This document shows, piece by piece, positions 52,316 to 61,089 of a stretch of 64,000 bases of DNA. This DNA comes from Aurantiacibacter spongiae (GTDB lineage Bacteria > Pseudomonadota > Alphaproteobacteria > Sphingomonadales > Sphingomonadaceae): contig NZ_RPFZ01000001.1 of assembly GCF_003815535.1 (NCBI RefSeq), positions 868,001-932,000 of the forward strand, given 5' to 3'. Under the pieces are notes generated by a model. It saw only the letters and a program-made list of their open reading frames with translations, was not told the DNA's origin and did not search any database. Made by a program: the position numbers and the translations under genes. Each line of letters begins with the position of its first letter. The first letter of the stretch is position 1.

Positions 52316-53100
52316 GTCGTCGGCACAGGCGTCAGCAACAGGTCGAAGCCCCCCAGCGTCCCGAAATCACAGCGGCCGCGCGCGCCCGGCAAGGCCTCGT
52401 GCACACCGGTGATGGCGCCGGTAGAGACGTATGTACCCTCGGGCAGGTCATAGCCGCGCCGCTCGGCCAGGCGACGCAGGAAAGCGAGCGATTCCAGCGC
52501 GGCAGCGGGGAAGTCATCGACCACGCGCGTGCCGACCGTCTCCCCGTCGATCGTGCAGGTCACGCTGAACGGTTCGTTGCGGTCGCGCCACTCGGGGATC
52601 TCGCTTCCCAGAAGGAGCCCGTTATTGTTGCCGAAGTCGCTGATGACCGCGACGGGGCCGTAATCGTTGATGTCGGGAATGGGACTACTGGCGATTTCCG
52701 CGCCGATGAACATGCGGTCGGTGGCCGCAGATGCTCCCAGGCTGATCACGAATTCTGGTTCGATCGCCGCGAAGCCGTCGGCGAACACGGGCATCTGCGT
52801 CGGCTCTCCGGGCCGGGCATGCCGTACGGAGCTGGCAAAGATCGGACCGGCGAGAAAGCGTTCGTCGAACCGCTCCCGATAGGCTGCGGGAACGCCGCCC
52901 ACCTTCCATCCGGCGACCGTGTCCGGCCATTCGGCTATGGATCGGTCCTGCAGACGATAGGCCGCTTCCAGCGTGTCCGGCAATCCGGAAGGTGGTCCGG
53001 GCAGGGCACGACCCTCCGCCCTTGCCCGGACCAGACCGGACGAGATCGCGCGATGCTCGTCCGGCAGAGAGCCCGCCGCATTCTTGCTGCCCTGTCGCAT
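52312..53100 (-). CDS. 2-keto-4-pentenoate hydratase-like protein (FAH superfamily)
   Basis: A 262-aa protein of the MhpD/2-oxopent-4-enoate hydratase group: ETLEAAYRLQDR-like N-terminal segment (DTLEAAYRLQDRSIAEW), AGWKVGG, FAAIEPEFVISLG with the metal-binding Glu residues, and VSTGAITGVHEALPG near the C-terminus. Such enzymes add water to 2-oxo-enoates. Its role between TBDR and TRAP genes is not part of the known DHU-KDG route; it may process an unsaturated uronate derivative or an aromatic side group. It starts 4 bp after the TBDR stop and is coupled to dctP. Confidence 0.8.
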   Translation of the reverse strand: MRQGSKNAAGSLPDEHRAISSGLVRARAEGRALPGPPSGLPDTLEAAYRLQDRSIAEWPDTVAGWKVGGVPAAYRERFDERFLAGPIFASSVRHARPGEPTQMPVFADGFAAIEPEFVISLGASAATDRMFIGAEIASSPIPDINDYGPVAVISDFGNNNGLLLGSEIPEWRDRNEPFSVTCTIDGETVGTRVVDDFPAAALESLAFLRRLAERRGYDLPEGTYVSTGAITGVHEALPGARGRCDFGTLGGFDLLLTPVPTT

Positions 53101-53104
53101 TCCG

Positions 53105-55945
53105 TCAGAACTTCCCGCGGATGCCGATGAAATAGCGCGTGCCGGAGAAATCCGATTCCGCCAGGCTGTCGCGCGTCGGTCGATAGAGCAGGTTCGGCTC
53201 GTCGAGGATGTTGAGCACCTGGAAGCGGATCTGGACGTTGTCGAGCAGGTCGTAGCTGGTCGAGACGTCGAGGAAGCCCTGATCGCCGGCGAAGCGGTTG
53301 GACGTCGTGCGGAACGGCTTGAAGTAGTCCGACCGCCACTTGTAGGCGATCCGCGCGCTGAACGGACCGGCTTCGTAGAACACCGTGGCGTTGGCCGAAT
53401 GCTTCGAATAGCCGGGAATGTTGGCGGGCGCGATGAAGTCGGCCAGCGTCTCTCCGCTGCGCCCGATGGTCGGATCGGGAAACTCGAAGTCGGAATCGGC
53501 GAAATTGTAACTCACCTGGAAGCCCAGCCCCATGTCGAACTGGTGCTGTGCGGTGATCTCGAAGCCGATGATGCGGCTCTTGTCGTCGGAATTGACCGTA
53601 CGGGCGATATCGACGGGGGTCGGCGTGCCGTTGACGTCAACGCTGATGGTGCTGACATCGGTTCGGAAACCGGTCTGCAGGCTCTTGTAATAGGCCGCCA
53701 CCGCGAGCGAAGTGGTGTCGCCTGCATACCATTCGAAGGATACGTCGCCGTTCCAGCTCTCGAGGGGTTCGAGGAACGGATTGCCGGACGCGGAGATGGC
53801 CTGCCCGACATTCTCGGCGTCAGTCTCGTTATCGATGGCCAGCGCGGCGCTCATCGCCTCCGGATCGGGCCGGGCGATGGCGCGATAGGCGGCGAAGCGC
53901 AGCAGCATCTCGGAATTCAGTTCAAGCGACAGGTTGGCGCTCGGCAGCACGTTCCAGAAATCGTTGGTTTCGGAGTTCACCGTAGGATCGCCGACCGGTT
54001 CGATGTCGATCGTGCCGGGATCGGTGCCGGGCGAAGTTATCAGCGAGCTGCTGACGCCGAGCGAGGTGATGCTGGTATGCACGGCGCGCACGCCGACATC
54101 GGCGCTGGCCAGCAGCCCGAACAGGCGCGTGTCGAAGTTCGCCTGGACGTATCCCGCCCACGTTTCCTCCGTCACGTCGGTATCGTCGGTCGACAGGGTG
54201 GAGCCGATGGGCAGCCCCGCATCGGGATCGCCCGTAAGCGCCAGGAACAGTCGCTGCGGATCCCAGCTGGCAAAGGTCAGGCCCTGCATCGGGGTATCCG
54301 CGCCGGCGTAGAAATCCTTCACCGGGAACGGCATGCGCGCATCGACCGCGTCGGGCGAGAAGATGTCGCCGACCAGCATGATCGGATCGGTCGAATCGTC
54401 GCTGCTTCGGTCGATGCCGTCGTCGCGCACGCGGTGCCGGTCGGCATACCTTACGCCGGCTTCGATCGAAGACAGGGCACCATCGAAATCGTAGCGGCCA
54501 TCCAGGCGGAAGGCGAGGATGTCGTCATCGACATTCTCCTGCCGCCGGCGCACGCGCAGCGCGTTCGTGTACTGGTCGTAATTGTTGAGGTCGAACGGCG
54601 CGCCCACATCACTTTCCACACGGCTGGTATCGAGGAAGGTGAGCGCGGGAATTTCGACGTCACGGAAATCGAGCTGGAAGGTCACGCGGTCGTCGGTGCG
54701 GATGCGCATGTCGAGCTCGTCGCGACGACGCTGGGTCTGCGAATAGCCGGCATCAGCGGCGAGCGTCAGGCGGTCCCCCGTCCACTCGACGTTCGCGCCG
54801 AGGCCGACATATTCTTCGGTCTGGTCCTGGCGGAAGGGATTGAGCTCGACCCGCGTCTCGCCCGTATAATTGAGCAGCGCGCCGCTCTCGCTGATGTCGA
54901 TGGGGCTGATCCGGCGGCGTCCGTCCGAGATGATGAGGTTCTGCCGATCCTCGCTGTCGTCGCGATAGGAATACTGTCCGTCGATATTGATATCGAGGGA
55001 GGGCGTCGGCTCCCACTGGATCGCCCCCATCAGCGCGTCGCGATCGGACTGCGTTTCCAGCGCGCGGTAGATATACTGGTTGGAGACGAAATATTGCTGG
55101 GATGCCGAACCGTCGGGCACGAAGTCGCAGTTCGAGCCACCGTCGATCGAATAGTCGGTGTTGCACACCGAGTAGGTCGAACTGCTGGTGTAGATGTCTT
55201 CCGGAGCGGTATCGCGGCGAATCTGCCAACCGATGGCGACACCGATATCCCCTGCCCCGGTCACGAACTGATCGACGTAGGATGCGGTCAGGCGCTGGCT
55301 GAGCGGATCGCCGTCGACCACGCGATCCTCGTAATCGGAATACCCCAGGAGAGCCTGGACCTGCAATCTCCCCTTGCCGTAATCGAGCGGTCGCAGCGTC
55401 TGCAGCTCGATGATACCCGACACGCCGCCCTCGATGAAGCTGGCCTGCTGCGACTTGTAGACGATGGCCCCGTTGATGAGTTCGGAAGGGAACTGTCCGT
55501 AATTCACGTCGCGCCCGTCGCTGCCCGAGGTCACTTCGCGTCCGTTCAGGACAGAAGAACCGAGAAAGGCACCAAGGCCGCGCACGGACAGTTCCGATGC
55601 CCCGCCCTTGAACCGGTCGGAGGTGACACCGACGATGCGCTCCAGCGTTTCCGCCACCGAAAGGTCGGGCAGATCGCCCACATCCTCGCCCACGATGGCG
55701 TCGCCGATCACATCGAGCTGGCGTTTCGTTTCCAGCGAATTCTCGATGGTGCGGGCGATCTCTCCGGTGACGATGATGGTGTTGTCGCCGGTCTGCGATT
55801 CTTCCATCGCGTCCGCGTCCTCGTCGGGGGGGACGGCCTGGGCATGGGCGATGCCCGCCTGACCCAGCAGCATGGCCGAAGCGAGCAGTCCGGCCCTGAA
55901 CGTGCGCACGGATGGCACGGCGAAACGATCGGTGATGTGACGCAT
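53105..55945 (-). CDS. TonB-dependent receptor for oligo-uronides
   Basis: A 946-aa outer-membrane receptor with signal peptide (about residues 12-36, ending AHAQA). Plug motifs are GEDVGDLPDLSVAETLERIV and ELSVRGLGAFLGSSVLNGRE, then IEGGVSGIIELQTLRPLD. The barrel ends FIGIRGKF with terminal Phe. GAGGGAGGAACC immediately precedes the ATG at 55945, so the longer reading is rejected. It heads the operon TBDR-hydratase-dctPQM. Two LacI-type boxes lie between it and the divergent beta-helix gene. Substrate (oligo-uronides) is inferred from the locus. Confidence 0.9.
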   Translation of the reverse strand: MRHITDRFAVPSVRTFRAGLLASAMLLGQAGIAHAQAVPPDEDADAMEESQTGDNTIIVTGEIARTIENSLETKRQLDVIGDAIVGEDVGDLPDLSVAETLERIVGVTSDRFKGGASELSVRGLGAFLGSSVLNGREVTSGSDGRDVNYGQFPSELINGAIVYKSQQASFIEGGVSGIIELQTLRPLDYGKGRLQVQALLGYSDYEDRVVDGDPLSQRLTASYVDQFVTGAGDIGVAIGWQIRRDTAPEDIYTSSSTYSVCNTDYSIDGGSNCDFVPDGSASQQYFVSNQYIYRALETQSDRDALMGAIQWEPTPSLDINIDGQYSYRDDSEDRQNLIISDGRRRISPIDISESGALLNYTGETRVELNPFRQDQTEEYVGLGANVEWTGDRLTLAADAGYSQTQRRRDELDMRIRTDDRVTFQLDFRDVEIPALTFLDTSRVESDVGAPFDLNNYDQYTNALRVRRRQENVDDDILAFRLDGRYDFDGALSSIEAGVRYADRHRVRDDGIDRSSDDSTDPIMLVGDIFSPDAVDARMPFPVKDFYAGADTPMQGLTFASWDPQRLFLALTGDPDAGLPIGSTLSTDDTDVTEETWAGYVQANFDTRLFGLLASADVGVRAVHTSITSLGVSSSLITSPGTDPGTIDIEPVGDPTVNSETNDFWNVLPSANLSLELNSEMLLRFAAYRAIARPDPEAMSAALAIDNETDAENVGQAISASGNPFLEPLESWNGDVSFEWYAGDTTSLAVAAYYKSLQTGFRTDVSTISVDVNGTPTPVDIARTVNSDDKSRIIGFEITAQHQFDMGLGFQVSYNFADSDFEFPDPTIGRSGETLADFIAPANIPGYSKHSANATVFYEAGPFSARIAYKWRSDYFKPFRTTSNRFAGDQGFLDVSTSYDLLDNVQIRFQVLNILDEPNLLYRPTRDSLAESDFSGTRYFIGIRGKF

Positions 55946-56001
55946 GGTTCCTCCCTCGATGTATTTTCTAGCCGATCCGGGTCGGCCCGTGGCGCCATTC
56001 T

Positions 56002-56037
56002 TGACACCGGTTACCCAATACGTTGACACCGGTGCCA
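56002..56037. promoter_or_regulatory. Tandem uronate LacI operators, copies 2 and 3
   Basis: TGACACCGGTTACCCA (56002-56017) and TGACACCGGTGCCA (56024-56037), spaced 22 bp start to start, about two helical turns. Each follows a T that completes TTGACA (56001-56006 and 56023-56028), so the second could overlap a -35 element for the plus-strand gene. They serve the divergent TBDR and beta-helix promoters. Confidence 0.82.
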
Positions 56038-56082
56038 TTTCTCGTCAATAGATTTGTGAGAGAAAAATTCGGAGGGGTTGCG

Positions 56083-57765
56083 ATGGCCGTAAAGGCTTTG
56101 AAACGAAGGATAGTTTTGGCCGGCGCGTTCGTTCTGACGATGCCGGGCGTCGCGTTCGCGCAACAGGTCAGGGATACGCTGCCCGAAATCCTATCGCACG
56201 CCGCAGTGGGCGATGCGCCATACCTCCCCGACTTTTCCTACGCGGGCTACGGCTACGGTCTGAAGGCGATTCCCGCGGTGAATGCGGTCATCGACGTCGG
56301 TGATTACGGCGCGATTCCGGATGACGGGCGCGACGACAGCAAGGCGATAAAGGCCGCCCTTGCCGCAGCACACGAAATGGACGGGCCGGTGCGCGTGCAG
56401 TTCGGCGCGGGTCGCTACGTGCTGACCGAGATTCTGTGGATCGAGCGCAACGGCATCGTCCTTGCCGGCATGGGCAGCGGCCAGGGCGGTACGCAGCTTT
56501 ACATGCCCCGCCCGCTCGACCAGGCCGACGACGGCGGCGCGCTGGACGAACTGCGCGAATACCTTGCCCAGTACGACAAGCGCCAGCGCGACGAGGACAT
56601 CAACCTCGACACCCTGTTCTCCGAATGGAGCTGGAGCGGCGGCTTCATCTGGACGCGCTATCCGGGTGGGCGTCACGCAACCTATCTGGAGAGTTACGAC
56701 CGTCCGATCGAAACCGTCGCCACGATCCGTTCCGGCACGCGCGGCACGCGCGAGGTGAGGCTGGGCGATCCCGGCTCCCTGGCCGCGGGCGACGTGGTCC
56801 AGATTCACTGGCACAACCGTGCCGGGGAGGACGGCCCTCTGATAACCGAACTGTACGGCGACTCCGATCTCGAAATCGGCGACCGTCACTGGACGCTTCC
56901 CGATCGCCCGCTTGTGCGCCAGGCCACCCGGATCGAATCGATCGAGGGCGACCGCGCCACCATCGCCGATCCGCTGTTGCACGATATCGACTCCGACCTA
57001 CCCGCCTACTTCGCTCGCTGGGATCACCTTTCGGAAGTCGGTATCCAGGATTTGGCGATGGTATTTCCCGAAAATCCCTATTTCGGGCATCACAACGAAG
57101 CCGGCTATAACGGCATCTACTTCACCGGCGTTCACGACGGGTGGATAAGCAACGTCCGGATCGTCAATGCCGATAGCGGCATCCTGACCGACGATCTGGC
57201 CAACGTCACCATCGCGGACGTCGTGACCACCGGCGACCACAAGGCCCATTACGGTGTCCATATGGGCAATGTGCACAACGTGCTGGTGACCGGAAACGAG
57301 GTACGCAACCCGACCGAACACACCTTCAGTTTCAATACCCAGTCGACCCGTTCGGTCTACCATCGCAGCACCGGTTGGGAACAGCCGACGCTGGACCAGC
57401 ATGCCGGTGCGAACCACCAGAACCTGTACGATGCGCTGACCGTGCATGTCCGGCCGCGACCGGACGAGAGCGACGGTCGCGCGACTTACGACCTCTTCAA
57501 GGCAGGCGGCGCGGGTTACTGGCAGCCGGGCCACGGTCGCTACAACACCGTCTGGAATCTCGATGTCGAGGTGGAGAGTGGGGCGCAACCGGGCGAACCG
57601 GTTATCATCACCGAGAACAGCGGCGGCCCCGAAGCCCGCATCGTCGGCCTGCACGGGAACCGGCCGCTGATCCTGGAATACGATCCCGCACCCTACGTCG
57701 AGGCGACCGGCCAGCGCCTTGCTGCGGCCTCATCCCTCTATGACTGGCAGCTGTCGCAACGCTGA
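56083..57765 (+). CDS. Exported right-handed beta-helix protein (pectate_lyase_3/GH28-like fold)
   Basis: A 560-aa protein with signal peptide (RRIVLAGAFVLTMPGVAFAQ, ending near residue 27). The mature N-terminus, VIDVGDYGAIPDDGRDDSKA, is the hallmark of pectate_lyase_3/GH28-related beta-helices. Later turns include GIYFTGVHDGWISNVRIVNA, LANVTIADVVTTGDHKAHYG and NVHNVLVTGNEVRNPTEHTF. Repeated short beta-strands with Asn and His in TEHTFSFNTQS suggest an active groove. It is probably a lyase or hydrolase acting on an acidic polysaccharide, controlled with the TBDR. A GGAGGGG Shine-Dalgarno precedes the ATG. I cannot place it in a named CAZy family. Confidence 0.8.
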   Translation: MAVKALKRRIVLAGAFVLTMPGVAFAQQVRDTLPEILSHAAVGDAPYLPDFSYAGYGYGLKAIPAVNAVIDVGDYGAIPDDGRDDSKAIKAALAAAHEMDGPVRVQFGAGRYVLTEILWIERNGIVLAGMGSGQGGTQLYMPRPLDQADDGGALDELREYLAQYDKRQRDEDINLDTLFSEWSWSGGFIWTRYPGGRHATYLESYDRPIETVATIRSGTRGTREVRLGDPGSLAAGDVVQIHWHNRAGEDGPLITELYGDSDLEIGDRHWTLPDRPLVRQATRIESIEGDRATIADPLLHDIDSDLPAYFARWDHLSEVGIQDLAMVFPENPYFGHHNEAGYNGIYFTGVHDGWISNVRIVNADSGILTDDLANVTIADVVTTGDHKAHYGVHMGNVHNVLVTGNEVRNPTEHTFSFNTQSTRSVYHRSTGWEQPTLDQHAGANHQNLYDALTVHVRPRPDESDGRATYDLFKAGGAGYWQPGHGRYNTVWNLDVEVESGAQPGEPVIITENSGGPEARIVGLHGNRPLILEYDPAPYVEATGQRLAAASSLYDWQLSQR

Positions 57766-57781
57766 TACGCGGAGATGTAGA

Positions 57782-57855
57782 TGGAGCGGGTGAAGGGAAT
57801 CGAACCCTCGTCGTCAGCTTGGGAAGCTGCTGCTCTACCATTGAGCTACACCCGC
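57782..57855 (-). tRNA. tRNA-Gly (anticodon CCC)
   Basis: Complete cloverleaf on the minus strand: acceptor GCGGGTG/CACCCGC, D-arm GCTC/GAGC, anticodon loop TTCCCAA (anticodon CCC), T-arm GAGGG/CCCTT with TTCGATT loop, and an encoded CCA end. There is one mismatch at the top of the anticodon stem. It borders the mobile island. Confidence 0.95.
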
Positions 57856-57902
57856 ATTTCAATAGCTTAGACAGGGGGTGCTCCGTCAGTTTACACTTTG
57901 GT

Positions 57903-59027
57903 TTACACCTCGCCCTGCAAGCGACGGCTGATTGACACCACGATGGCACTATCGTCAACGTATCTTTTGCGGATTTCATCGACCTGTTCTGGCGACCATC
58001 CCATGAGGTCTGCTATTTCTCGATTGGAGAGCATTGCGGTCGGATGTGTCATGATCTTGGTTGCGAAAGTCCCCCGTAGATCGTGGAGCCGCTTCTGTGT
58101 CCTCCGCTCCTCGCCCGTGACCGGGTCTCTTTCGGTATGCCAAATGCCGGTGCCGCCGTTCGCCTTCTTGCGGGCTTCGTGGAAGCTCGAATTGAGCCCA
58201 TCGCCAGTCCATGCTTTCCCTTGGCTTGTGACTAGCACGGTCTCAACGCCCTCCCGCCGTGGCCTTTGCCGCAAATCATTGAGAAGGCCATCCAACTCGG
58301 GAAGTCGGGGAATGGTGACCCGATAACGCTTGCGCCGGGAACGCTTGGAGGCTGTCCTCTGGATCGCGAGGTCATTGATCTCATGCCACCGCAAGGCGAC
58401 AAGGTCCGCCCTACGCAGGCCAGTCATTGCCGCAAGGTCTATTGCATCTTTCAGTGCTTGTTGGGCCTCTGCCTTGAGCGCCTCAATGTCCTCCGGCAGC
58501 CAGACCACGGGTGCTCGGCTCTCGGCCCGATAGAGCGTTGGGATGCCGTGAGCCGGATTTAGGATTATCCTTCCTTCGAGCGTAGCCCATTCTAGAAAGC
58601 GGGAGAGAACAGAAACGCTGATGTCGGCAGTGCGCGGCGTGGCGCTCATGGTATTTCGCCACGCTACGATCTTCGCCTTCATCCGGGCGTCATTGAAGAT
58701 CGCAAGCGGCGCTTTGCCCCATTTGCCTTCCACCCTCTCCAATGCCTGCCCCCAAGTGCGCTGGGTGCTGACGGCCAGTTCCTTCCAGTATGCGGACTGT
58801 CGAAAGGCAGTAATGACACTGCCAACGTCATCGCGAGGGGTTTCTTCCAGTGCTCTGCGCGCCTCGGCCACGCGAACCCAATCAGCCGGGGTCAGTATGG
58901 GCTTACGAGGCCCCTTTGCGCGCAGGATTTGAGGCCCGCCCCGCCACGCATAGACATACCAAGCTGTTCCGGACGCCAAGGACTTCCGAACGAAATGGAC
59001 GCCGGAACTCACAGGCGATCCTCCCAT
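57903..59027 (-). CDS. Tyrosine recombinase/integrase of the island
   Basis: A 374-aa phage-type integrase. Catalytic residues are Arg205 (MTGLRRADLVALRW), His315 and Arg318 (LHDLRGTFAT), Tyr356 (IRKRYVDDS), with a Trp (GWSPEQV) where the second His often is. An SAM-like core-binding domain (about residues 70-165) and an N-terminal arm are present. It lies 47 bp from the 5' end of the tRNA-Gly gene. It overlaps the small upstream gene by 19 bp. Likely integrates and excises the element to the right. Confidence 0.92.
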   Translation of the reverse strand: MGGSPVSSGVHFVRKSLASGTAWYVYAWRGGPQILRAKGPRKPILTPADWVRVAEARRALEETPRDDVGSVITAFRQSAYWKELAVSTQRTWGQALERVEGKWGKAPLAIFNDARMKAKIVAWRNTMSATPRTADISVSVLSRFLEWATLEGRIILNPAHGIPTLYRAESRAPVVWLPEDIEALKAEAQQALKDAIDLAAMTGLRRADLVALRWHEINDLAIQRTASKRSRRKRYRVTIPRLPELDGLLNDLRQRPRREGVETVLVTSQGKAWTGDGLNSSFHEARKKANGGTGIWHTERDPVTGEERRTQKRLHDLRGTFATKIMTHPTAMLSNREIADLMGWSPEQVDEIRKRYVDDSAIVVSISRRLQGEV

Positions 59028-59317
59028 TCGTCGAACGGCGTAGGGACCGCACCAGCCCCCTTGGGTTCGCCGGTCGCCAACGTCAGGCTAATTTCACCAT
59101 TGGCTCGAATGTCCACTCCCTCGACTACCGCGCCGCACTTCTGTGCTGCTCTAATGGCGCGGGAGATATCCGCCATGCGGAATGTCGATTTACGGCGCGG
59201 CGCTACTGCCCGACCACCGTCAGCTACTTGCTCGATGAACCGCTCCGGTCGAATACTGCGAGTTCGCCGTGGCGGATCAATGGGCTCATTACTAGAAGGA
59301 ACAGGTATTATTCGCAT
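59009..59317 (-). CDS. Small protein overlapping the integrase (possible excisionase/DNA-binding)
   Basis: A 102-aa protein, Pro/Arg-rich at the N-terminus, then FRMADISRAIRAAQKCGAVV and IRANGEISLTLATGEP. No family is assigned. Small proteins with a similar A-x-I-x-R-A-I-x-A segment often precede integrases in alphaproteobacterial islands; a role in excision is a guess. It is translationally coupled to the integrase by overlap. Confidence 0.68.
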   Translation of the reverse strand: MRIIPVPSSNEPIDPPRRTRSIRPERFIEQVADGGRAVAPRRKSTFRMADISRAIRAAQKCGAVVEGVDIRANGEISLTLATGEPKGAGAVPTPFDEWEDRL

Positions 59318-59383
59318 GATCGCCTCAATTTTAGACGATCATGCACATTAAGCAGATTATACCGCTTGACAACAAGTTTTGAG

Positions 59384-59397
59384 TGCAACTCGTTGCA
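59384..59397. repeat. TGCAACTCGTTGCA palindrome, copy 1
   Basis: Interrupted palindrome in the AT-rich, gene-free gap between the integrase-associated gene and the 456-aa gene (59318-59608). Two further copies, TGCAACCCGTTGCA, lie at 62196 and 63439. The gap holds no other feature I can support. Confidence 0.6.
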
Positions 59398-59608
59398 AGC
59401 CTATTTGGTTAAAAATCTAGACATCACTTCATGAATAACGGTCACGAACAGTTCTGTATTTTTTGTCAATCGGCAGTTCGCTATTGAGTTCTCACTAATG
59501 CGCCTAACTGCCGTAAACTGCCCTTAGCGAGTAAGCAGTGCTTGGCTGTAGCCGGTTGGCGCAAAGATCGCATAGCTGCCCCGGCCACATGGGCAATCCC
59601 TCGTCAGA

Positions 59609-60979
59609 TCATGAACGCTCGGGGACCAACCCACGGCCTTCTATCAGGCTGCGCGTGACCAGATGGACCATACCGCGATACTCCGGACGAAGTGCATATC
59701 GCTTGTTCGGACGCCGGTGATCCTGTCTGCGAAGTGTCGTCCGTTGGACGATCCCCGCCGAGCACAGGTCAGCAATGACCTCGTCTGACCAGCCAAAGGC
59801 CGTGTTGGTGCGGATGCCTCCATCGGTCAGCAGAACATTGAGAAGCGTGTGGAATTGCAAGGAGTGCTGGACGCTGATCTGATGCACCGCGTTGCAGAGC
59901 GACACTAGGTCGCTCATCTGTGGTGCGGGATGCTCATCCAGCAATGAGCCGATAACCGGCCATCCATAGTAGTCCGCAAGGTGCTGCCGCTCCATTTCGA
60001 GAACCCGAAGCAATCGCGTTTCCGGGCCTTCAGGAGCCTTAGCGCCCGGCCCTTTGCGTCGCATCTCGAACCTGATGCGAGAAGGTGACTTGGCATAGAT
60101 CGCTATCCGGTATCTCTCATTGAGAACGAACCCGACCGAGAGATTGTCATTGCCGCGCTCCGTCCACATGCTGCTATTGGTAATGTAGCGCCATACTTCC
60201 GCATTGTCGAAATCGGCCAATGTCGCAGACCCGAGCAATCGAACCGCTCCAAGTGCGTTGGTGTGGCGGCGCTCGAAGAAGGCTTCCGCTTCGTTGATGC
60301 TAACCCCTTCCCAATCAAACCGGCAGGTTAGGCCAGGAACGCTGGTAATTACGTCACCGCTGTCGCTTGCCAAGCTCGCAGTTGGCGCGGGGAGGCATAT
60401 CCACGCTACCATCCGTTTCAACTGGTTCACGTATAACGGAAGGAAAGCTGCGAAGGGGTCCGATCCTAGACACTCGTGGGCGGAACGAAGATTGCTGATC
60501 CAGTTATCGGTATCTCCCAATGCACGCGGCACGGCTTCATCGGCCCGAGAGAAAAACGCCACTGGATCAATTTCCGCAATATGCGAACCGAACGCCTCAC
60601 CCAACGATGCGTAGCGGATGAGAAGGTGATGGAGTGTCCTGACGACATTACCACCTGTGAGGTTAAACCGGATCGCTCCTTGGCCTCCCTGTTTCTTGAT
60701 CGAAAGATGGACCTTACCAAGTGTCGTCGCCGCGTTAGCCAGAGTGGCGATCAGGATGCGCTCCGACGTCTGCTCGAACTTAAACCAATGGGGCTGAAAT
60801 GGAGGGGCGAGTAGCTCGAAATATCCCTCTGGCGTAAGATCATCTAGTGCTGCCGCTGATGAGCGCCAGTGTCCACGCACCGTAAGCGAAATCCTGTCGA
60901 TGCCGACTTCTGGAAGGGCGGGACGAAGGTCCGGATAGAACGCGCGCAATCCATTGCGGCCACGCTGCGGGGCTCGCAC
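59609..60979 (-). CDS. Unrecognised 456-aa island protein with possible C-terminal winged helix
   Basis: Starts at a GTG (60979) without a good Shine-Dalgarno. An N-terminal part contains GIDRISLTVRGHW and LHHLLIRYASLGEAFGSH. A middle strand pair, YRIAIYAKSPSRIRFEMRRK, is faintly like the catalytic sheet of rolling-circle replication initiators. The C-terminus (LLNVLLTDGGIRTNTAFGWS, then IVQRTTLRRQDHRRPNKRYA) looks like a winged helix-turn-helix. No family is recognised and no catalytic motif is certain. Base composition is lower in GC than the flanking chromosome. It may be an island replication or regulatory protein. Confidence 0.65.
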   Translation of the reverse strand: MRAPQRGRNGLRAFYPDLRPALPEVGIDRISLTVRGHWRSSAAALDDLTPEGYFELLAPPFQPHWFKFEQTSERILIATLANAATTLGKVHLSIKKQGGQGAIRFNLTGGNVVRTLHHLLIRYASLGEAFGSHIAEIDPVAFFSRADEAVPRALGDTDNWISNLRSAHECLGSDPFAAFLPLYVNQLKRMVAWICLPAPTASLASDSGDVITSVPGLTCRFDWEGVSINEAEAFFERRHTNALGAVRLLGSATLADFDNAEVWRYITNSSMWTERGNDNLSVGFVLNERYRIAIYAKSPSRIRFEMRRKGPGAKAPEGPETRLLRVLEMERQHLADYYGWPVIGSLLDEHPAPQMSDLVSLCNAVHQISVQHSLQFHTLLNVLLTDGGIRTNTAFGWSDEVIADLCSAGIVQRTTLRRQDHRRPNKRYALRPEYRGMVHLVTRSLIEGRGLVPERS

Positions 60980-61089
60980 GAACGACGTGTCAGGTATGGT
61001 CCCGGTTCTTGATATGACAGCCTCACAGGGTTTTTCGTTACCTCTGTAGAGACAGCCTCGTTAAAGTCCGGTTTGCGCCATCGACGTTG

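Noticed and set aside
52973-56026. 1017-codon plus-strand frame opposite the second TBDR
   Set aside because: Shadow of the receptor gene, which has signal peptide, plug motifs and terminal Phe.
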